DNA of 64,000 bases from contig JAKAXL010000002.1 in the NCBI GenBank assembly GCA_021816585.1, positions 62,001-126,000 of the forward strand, in the 5' to 3' direction. The notes beneath the pieces were generated by a model. It saw only the letters and a program-made list of their open reading frames with translations, was not told the DNA's origin and made no database searches. A program made the translations under genes and the position numbers. Source of the stretch: Pseudomonadota bacterium (GTDB lineage: Bacteria > Pseudomonadota > Gammaproteobacteria > Burkholderiales > Burkholderiaceae_C). This document shows, one piece after another, positions 59,465-64,000 of the stretch. Position 1 is the first letter of the stretch, and each line of letters opens with the position of its first letter.

Positions 59465-61599
59465 TCGAAGATTTCGCAATCGGCGTTGCCGCGAAGCTGG
59501 AGGACGGGGTAACCCCAAATCTGCTGCGCATCATCGACGCGCTGACGCGGGCGAATGCCCTGATGCTGGAGTTCGCCGATGCCGCGCGGGCCATGTCCGC
59601 CGCAGCGCGCGGGGCGGGAAGCAGTCTGAGCAAGGCAACAGCAGCGGCGACCGCCTTGGGCGACTCTGCCGGCGCGCTTACTCGAGCCAGCTACCTGCTC
59701 GACACCATGGCGGCCAGCAGCGCGGACCTGGCGCGCAACATGGCCGCGGCACGCGCCGAGGGGCGTGGGCTCGCAGTGGGCGGCGGGGCCGGCGGACGGT
59801 CTACGGGGAGAGCAGGCTACGCCGAGGGGCGCCATCCGAGCATCACCGGCAGCGCGGCGCACGGCGCGGCCATCGGCACGCTGGGCATGATCGGCTACGG
59901 GATCTACGAGAACGCCAAGCTCACGGACATCCTGACCCGGGCGGTCATGACGGACGGCACGCCAATCGCGCGCCAGGCGACGGCCATTTCCTCCTACCGC
60001 GCCAGGATCATGCGCGAAGCGGGCCAGTACGGCTACGCCTCCCACGGCCTGGCGGACTTCGCTGACTCCTACCTCAGCGCCAGCCGTCTGCTGCGCGGCA
60101 TGCCGAGCGGCGAGCGAATGGGCATCATCGACACCATCCTGCCGTACGCCGCCCAGGAAGCCTTCCTGAAGCAGATCAGCCTTCGGGAATCGCTCTCGGC
60201 CTTCATCGGCGCGGCGCACATGGCCGGGGCCTACACCCCCCAGTCCATCGCCGCCATCCTGCCGGCGCTCATCAACACCAGCATGGCGACCAACGCCAGC
60301 ATGCAGCGCATCGAGAACGCCGCCGGCTACGCGGTGCCGATCCTGCGCACCGGCCTGGGGGTTGACCCCGCCGAGGTGTTCACGTTGCTGGCGCTGATGC
60401 AGCGCGCGGGCATCCAGAACAGCAAGAGCGGCACCTGGCTGGCTGACCTGTTCATGAACGCGGTACCGGGCAACCTCGGCGCCGGCCTGTTTCACAACAC
60501 GAAGCAGGCGAGAGCGCTGCGCGCGCTGGGCCTGCTCGACTCGCACAACCACCTGACGTACCTCAACCGGGCCGGCAAGCTCGACCCCATCCTGCTGGTC
60601 TCGCAGCTCGCAACCGGGCTGTCCCATCTGTCGCCCACGGCACGGGCGGCCGACCTGAAGCAGGCTTTCGGCACGCAGGGTGCTCGAGCTGGCGCGCTGC
60701 TGTCCGATCCCAAGGTGCTGGCGATGTTGCCGATCCTGGCCGCCGCGGCCGCGACCCTGGAATCGCCCGCCGCCGCGCGAGCCCAGGCACTGCACGGCAA
60801 TCCGGCGGCCAAGGCGCACCAGGTCCTCACCAACGCGCAGGTCACCATCACCAACGCCTCGGCCACGTTCATGGGGCCGGTGAACGCGGCGTTGTCGGCC
60901 CTCCGGCCTGCCAGCGCCGCGTCGGCCGGCTTCGCGCAAATCCACCCCTTGGCCGCGACCGGCATCGGCGCCGCAGGCCTGTTCGGCACCCTGCTGGCGG
61001 GAAAGAGCCTGTGGGGAATGTCCAAGCTGCTCATGAAGGACGCAGGCGGCCTGGCCGAGCGCCTGGTGATCGGCGCTGCGGAAGGCATCACCGGCGAGGA
61101 AATCGGCGGCACCGCGCTTGCCTACCTGGCCGCCGGCTCCGGGGTGATCGCCAGCCTGGGGGTTACCGTCGCGGCCGGGCTCGGCTACGCGGTCGGACAT
61201 GTCCTCAACGACGCGATCGATCTGGCCATCCGGTCGCTCTCCGGCGGTAAAGAGTCCAACCTGGGGGGCTGGATCTACGACCTGACCCACCCGGCGCATG
61301 CTGACCATCGCACCCTGCTGGAGCGCATGCAGGGACACATCCTGCACGGGCATGCGGGGCTGGCCGGCGGCGGCAGCGCACCCTACGCCATCGGCCCCTA
61401 TGCCGTCGGGGCAGCCGCAGCGTGGTTGCATCACGCGCCGGTCGTCCATGTGCACACCGACGTGCACGTAGACGGCGAGAAGGTCGCCCACTCGGTGAGC
61501 TGGCACCTCGGCAAGGTCCACCCGGCCACCGGGATGCAGTCGGTCAACCCCCAGCACTCGCCGCTGTCGCCGAGTCTGAATGACTTCCCGGGAATGTGA
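59461..61599 (+). CDS. Phage tail tape-measure protein
   Basis: A 712-residue protein, the largest of the element. The long helical, Ala-rich first part precedes hydrophobic segments (ALSAFIGAAHMAGAYTPQ, TGIGAAGLFGTLLAGKSLWG, SGVIASLGVTVAAGLGYAVG), as in tape measures that form the tail core and membrane channel. The C-terminal end carries VVHVHTDVHVDGEKVA. It is of moderate length, predicting a short tail. Overlaps the gp10-like stop by 4 bases. Confidence 0.82.
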   Translation: MIEDFAIGVAAKLEDGVTPNLLRIIDALTRANALMLEFADAARAMSAAARGAGSSLSKATAAATALGDSAGALTRASYLLDTMAASSADLARNMAAARAEGRGLAVGGGAGGRSTGRAGYAEGRHPSITGSAAHGAAIGTLGMIGYGIYENAKLTDILTRAVMTDGTPIARQATAISSYRARIMREAGQYGYASHGLADFADSYLSASRLLRGMPSGERMGIIDTILPYAAQEAFLKQISLRESLSAFIGAAHMAGAYTPQSIAAILPALINTSMATNASMQRIENAAGYAVPILRTGLGVDPAEVFTLLALMQRAGIQNSKSGTWLADLFMNAVPGNLGAGLFHNTKQARALRALGLLDSHNHLTYLNRAGKLDPILLVSQLATGLSHLSPTARAADLKQAFGTQGARAGALLSDPKVLAMLPILAAAAATLESPAAARAQALHGNPAAKAHQVLTNAQVTITNASATFMGPVNAALSALRPASAASAGFAQIHPLAATGIGAAGLFGTLLAGKSLWGMSKLLMKDAGGLAERLVIGAAEGITGEEIGGTALAYLAAGSGVIASLGVTVAAGLGYAVGHVLNDAIDLAIRSLSGGKESNLGGWIYDLTHPAHADHRTLLERMQGHILHGHAGLAGGGSAPYAIGPYAVGAAAAWLHHAPVVHVHTDVHVDGEKVAHSVSWHLGKVHPATGMQSVNPQHSPLSPSLNDFPGM

Positions 61600-61607
61600 G
61601 GGCCATC

Positions 61608-61763
61608 ATGGACCGACTATCGATCTGGTTGCGCGAGGGCTGGCGCTCATGGCAACGGCGGTATGCCTGGTGGCGCGCGAAGCACTCCAAGGCGGCGATT
61701 CGAAACGCGGAAAAGCTCCGCGCGGGCGTCCGCTACCACCCCAGAGCGCACCGCCGCCCATGA
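61608..61763 (+). CDS. Small basic Trp/Arg-rich phage protein
   Basis: A 51-residue protein (MDRLSIWLREGWRSWQRRYA start, HPRAHRRP end) that is highly basic and begins just after the tape-measure stop. ATGA-type overlap with the next gene. No family recognised; an amphipathic membrane-binding peptide is conceivable. Confidence 0.5.
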   Translation: MDRLSIWLREGWRSWQRRYAWWRAKHSKAAIRNAEKLRAGVRYHPRAHRRP

Positions 61764-62107
61764 GCCGTCCTGTTCCCGTCATGCGGCGGCCGGCCGGCCA
61801 GTACGCCCACCCACTACTGGTCGACCAGGTGGTGTACGTGCAGCGCGGCCGCACCGACGCTGAGACGAATCGGCGCATCGCCGATGCCTGTGAGGTTTCC
61901 GGCATCGACCCAGCCCGGGCTGTGGCCTGCATAGCAGCGCCAGCAGGCGCCAAACGCGAGGCTGCCAAGGGGAGGGGCAGGGGAAGACCACGAAAGGCCG
62001 CCAGCGGGCCGGATTTCGAGCAGCACGCGCCCGCCGCGCAGATCCATCCACATTCAACCACGCCACCATCCGACCATGGGAAAGCCACGCAAGACCGAGC
62101 AGCCTGA
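61760..62107 (+). CDS. Hypothetical phage protein
   Basis: A 115-residue protein starting inside the previous stop region. A first part (QYAHPLLVDQVVYVQRGRTD, RRIADACEVSGIDPARAV) is followed by an AT-hook-like basic stretch KGRGRGRPRKAA and a low-complexity tail. The GRGRPRK element suggests minor-groove DNA binding. It overlaps the next gene by 32 bases. Confidence 0.5.
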   Translation: MSRPVPVMRRPAGQYAHPLLVDQVVYVQRGRTDAETNRRIADACEVSGIDPARAVACIAAPAGAKREAAKGRGRGRPRKAASGPDFEQHAPAAQIHPHSTTPPSDHGKATQDRAA

Positions 62108-62864
62108 GGCTGCCCCTCCTTCCGCGCCGGCAACGCTGCCGACTTCCGCCGATGCGCCACCGACGCACGTCGGGACCGCTGCCAAGCCAAAGCCGGAGCG
62201 CAGGCCCCACAGGGTTATGACCGTCCGTGCCACGCTCCCGAATGAATCACGCGCCGAAACGCTTTCGAAGTTGTCCGCGGACGGAATGCTGCCCTTGGCC
62301 TTCGCCGCCGACATGTTCGCGCGCGGATTTTCGGGGCAGGACCTGGACCTGACTGCGATGCACGCCCGAATGATGGGCACCGCGAAGGACGCCGCAGCCG
62401 GCGATCTGGAGACGCTGGAGCGCATGCTCGCCGGGCAGGCGCAGACGCTGAACATCATGTTCACTGAGCTGGCGCGACGGGCCGCGCTGAACATGGGCAC
62501 GCATCTGGACGTGACGGAAACCTACCTGCGGCTGGCGCTCAAGGCCCAGGCTCAGAGCCGCGCGACCGTCGAGGCTCTGGCGGAGATCAAGGCTCCCCGG
62601 GCCGTATCGTTCGTGAAGGCCGCACAGGCCAATATCAGCAACGGGCCGCAGCAGGTGAACAACGGCGCCCCGGTCTCGCACGCGCGCTCGGAAGAATCGC
62701 CGAAGCCAGCAAACGAACAATCACGCTTGGAGGCCCCGAATGAGTGGAGCACATTGGACACCGGAGCAAAGGCAGCGCCAGCGCGAGGCAATCCAGCGGT
62801 GGAAGCCGTGGGAGCAGTCCACCGGGCCGAGGACGCCCGAGGGCAAGGCCGCATCGTCGGCTAA
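62076..62864 (+). CDS. Hypothetical protein typical of beta-proteobacterial mobile elements
   Basis: A 262-residue protein with a Pro/Ala-rich start, a conserved central helical part (DLTAMHARMMGTAKDAAAGD, ALNMGTHLDVTETYLRLALK, ATVEALAEIKAPRAVSFVKA) and the segment ANISNGPQQVNNG. Proteins with that segment are widespread in Burkholderiales islands and prophages without known function. Its last 125 bases overlap the next gene in another frame. Confidence 0.7.
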   Translation: MGKPRKTEQPEAAPPSAPATLPTSADAPPTHVGTAAKPKPERRPHRVMTVRATLPNESRAETLSKLSADGMLPLAFAADMFARGFSGQDLDLTAMHARMMGTAKDAAAGDLETLERMLAGQAQTLNIMFTELARRAALNMGTHLDVTETYLRLALKAQAQSRATVEALAEIKAPRAVSFVKAAQANISNGPQQVNNGAPVSHARSEESPKPANEQSRLEAPNEWSTLDTGAKAAPARGNPAVEAVGAVHRAEDARGQGRIVG

Positions 62865-62964
62865 CGCCCTGGTGCATGGCATGTTCGATGCCCGCAGCCG
62901 CGAGGCGCTGCGCCACATCCATGAGCTACTGCGCGAGCATCGGAAGGCGCTCAAGCGGCTATGA
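62740..62964 (+). CDS. Small conserved mobile-element protein
   Basis: A 74-residue protein: GAHWTPEQRQRQREAIQRWK, then STGPRTPEGKAASSANALVH and a basic C-terminal helix. The STGPRTPEGK motif is shared with HGG-x-S-x-GP mobile-element proteins such as the one at 63007. TTGGAGG lies 7 bases before the ATG, arguing that this frame is translated despite its 125-base overlap with the gene ahead. Confidence 0.7.
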   Translation: MSGAHWTPEQRQRQREAIQRWKPWEQSTGPRTPEGKAASSANALVHGMFDARSREALRHIHELLREHRKALKRL

Positions 62965-63006
62965 CGCGCGGCAATCTGAAAACCCGAACCACATTGGCTC
63001 CTGAGC

Positions 63007-63375
63007 ATGGCGCGACTTTCCAGCTACGACCGGATGATGGCCGAGATCGAGGCCGATCCCGAATATCAGCGCCGCCTCGCGCAGCACATGGCCGAGATCG
63101 ATGAGCGGCAACGCATGCAGTCCTGGGCGGCCGACCGTGTGCGCGCTGCTGGCTTCGACCCCGCCGAAGGACGCGGCCGCAAGCTGCTGGAGAAGATCGA
63201 GCGCACCGCCGGCGACCTGTGCCTGGCCAGGACCCGCCGCGGCACACTGTGCATCGCACTGGGCTCAGGCAACGGCTGGCGCTGCAGGCTGCATGGCGGC
63301 GCTTCGATCGGGCCGAAGACCGATGAAGGCCGCGCCCGCGCGATGGCCAACCTGGTGCAGAACCGGCCGAAGTGA
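63007..63375 (+). CDS. HGG-x-S-x-GP motif protein of mobile elements
   Basis: A 122-residue protein. The C-terminal half has Cys residues in GDLCLARTRRGTLC and WRCRLHGGASIGPKTDEGRA, the conserved motif of small proteins scattered through phages and islands of proteobacteria. The Cys/His spacing suggests one zinc ion (inference). The N-terminal 60 residues are helical. Function unknown. Confidence 0.7.
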   Translation: MARLSSYDRMMAEIEADPEYQRRLAQHMAEIDERQRMQSWAADRVRAAGFDPAEGRGRKLLEKIERTAGDLCLARTRRGTLCIALGSGNGWRCRLHGGASIGPKTDEGRARAMANLVQNRPK

Positions 63376-63838
63376 GTAGCAGCGCCCAGGTCGACCGCGC
63401 CATCGGCCGCGCGTCATGGGGTTCGGCGCTGCTTATGCGGAAAAGTAGAGGTTTCGCCGGCGAGGGCATCCCCACTCCGGCGCTCCAGCGCAGGAATTGA
63501 TCGCCGAACTGGACAAATCGCCAGACATGGGACGCTAGAGCCAGAAATGGCTTTTGCCGTCGCGGTCGAAAAAGCCGGATTTCCGGCTATCTCGGCGAAG
63601 GAGGGCTGCAGCGGCGCATCGGGGACCGCTACGCGCCTCTGTCATGGGGTCCGGCGGCAGATGGTAAGGGGTGCTCAGGTTCGCAAGCCTAGCGCGGGCC
63701 CTGCGCCACGGTTATCCAGGTAGCGCAAACCCGCGGCGTCGTCATAGCATCCCTCACGTCACATACCGATCACCAGCGGATCTTTTGCCACGCAGCGGAA
63801 GCCGGCGCCGAGCGGCTTGCGATCGACAAGGGGATGAG
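63376..63838. other. Intergenic region near the right edge, no gene seen
   Basis: A 463-base stretch. A GTG-started frame of about 42 codons (63372-63500) overlaps the previous stop but resembles nothing known. A minus-strand terminator hairpin lies at 63569-63588. The remainder shows several stops in all frames. Confidence 0.6.
63569..63588 (-). terminator. Rho-independent terminator facing left
   Basis: On the minus strand AGCCGGA-AA-TCCGGCT is followed by TTTTC. No minus-strand gene was recognised to its right within the window, so it may end antisense transcription or serve a gene beyond the edge. Confidence 0.55.
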
Positions 63839-64000
63839 ATGGCGCTCACGAAGTGCCGCGAATGCGGTAAGGAAATCAGCACCGAGGCAGCATCCTGCCC
63901 GCATTGTGGCGCGCCGAAGCCTGCGATCAAGAAGCCGTCCGACCCGAGCGCGGCAATGGGGTGTTTGGGCATCATCGTCATCCTCGGCGCGATCGCATTT
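63839..64000 (+). CDS. Zinc-ribbon membrane protein, N-terminal part
   Basis: The first 54 codons of a protein cut by the right edge. Two CxxC pairs (KCRECGK and SCPHCGAP) form a zinc ribbon, followed by a short linker and the start of a membrane helix (GCLGIIVILGAIAF). Similar ribbon-plus-helix proteins are frequent in phage and island cargo. The ATG at 63839 follows AAGGGGATG-like sequence. Confidence 0.7.
   Translation, partial: MALTKCRECGKEISTEAASCPHCGAPKPAIKKPSDPSAAMGCLGIIVILGAIAF

Noticed and set aside
63372-63500. GTG-started frame of about 42 codons after the HGG protein
   Set aside because: No ribosome site beyond the overlap, no similarity, and stops soon in all frames; left unannotated as a gene.
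63754-63981. Minus-strand frame of 75 codons opposite the zinc-ribbon gene
   Set aside because: Antisense to a clear zinc ribbon with CxxC pairs and a ribosome site.

Overview
The window is GC-rich bacterial chromosome, and its gene content points to a beta-proteobacterium of the order Burkholderiales. The evidence is a cytochrome aa3 oxidase cluster with the small assembly protein, DUF2970 and DUF2909 genes typical of that order, an argB-HAD-slmA block, a QueE with the CX14CX2C cluster loop, and a TetR-controlled beta-oxidation operon. I do not assign a genus. No complete rRNA or tRNA gene and no CRISPR array is present.

Layout. 1-12.3 kb: a P-type H+-ATPase (cut by the left edge); a LysR/azoreductase/pirin divergent unit; an Ada-AlkA/Ogt alkylation-repair pair; a TonB receptor behind a cobalamin riboswitch; and a stress group (UspA, Hsp20, cyclopropane fatty acid synthase, CBS protein, phosphoribosyltransferase). 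12.3-25 kb: DUF1345, argB, nucleotidase, slmA, a fatty-acid oxidation operon, trmL, comF and a BioC-like methyltransferase. 25.4-32 kb: a cytochrome c oxidase operon (DUF2244, coxB, small assembly protein, DUF2970, coxC, DUF2909, SURF1, SCO-like protein, COX15, COX10) in which coxA and ctaG are absent from their expected places. 32-49 kb: gluQRS, rhlE, queE, pal, a LysE exporter, a ring-cleavage isomerase/hydrolase pair, a DUF6502-DUF5666-methyltransferase operon divergent from a large lipoprotein, two EAL phosphodiesterases, SHOCT and Spy-like proteins, and a second TonB receptor.

49.3-64 kb is accessory DNA. It starts with a compact toxin-antitoxin (TA) archipelago: a Panacea-type module, a RelE/HigB-type pair with an HTH antitoxin, a decayed higB copy, and an intact higBA. 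This is punctuated by three 3' fragments of one tRNA(CAU) gene and an integrase stump. A tyrosine recombinase follows the third fragment. It heads a phage-derived element running off the right edge, with an excisionase-like protein, an O-like replication protein carrying internal repeats, a DnaB/RecA-like helicase, and a minimal tail set (chaperone, gp10-like protein, tape measure). No capsid, portal or terminase gene is recognised before the edge.

The main points for a second look are: (1) the cox operon lacking coxA and ctaG; (2) the layered tRNA attachment-site array with a TA module in each layer; (3) the PanA-linked partner protein of unknown fold; (4) the stripped phage element with a broken helicase P-loop; and (5) a DUF6502 gene facing a palindrome placed between a -35 and a -10 box.
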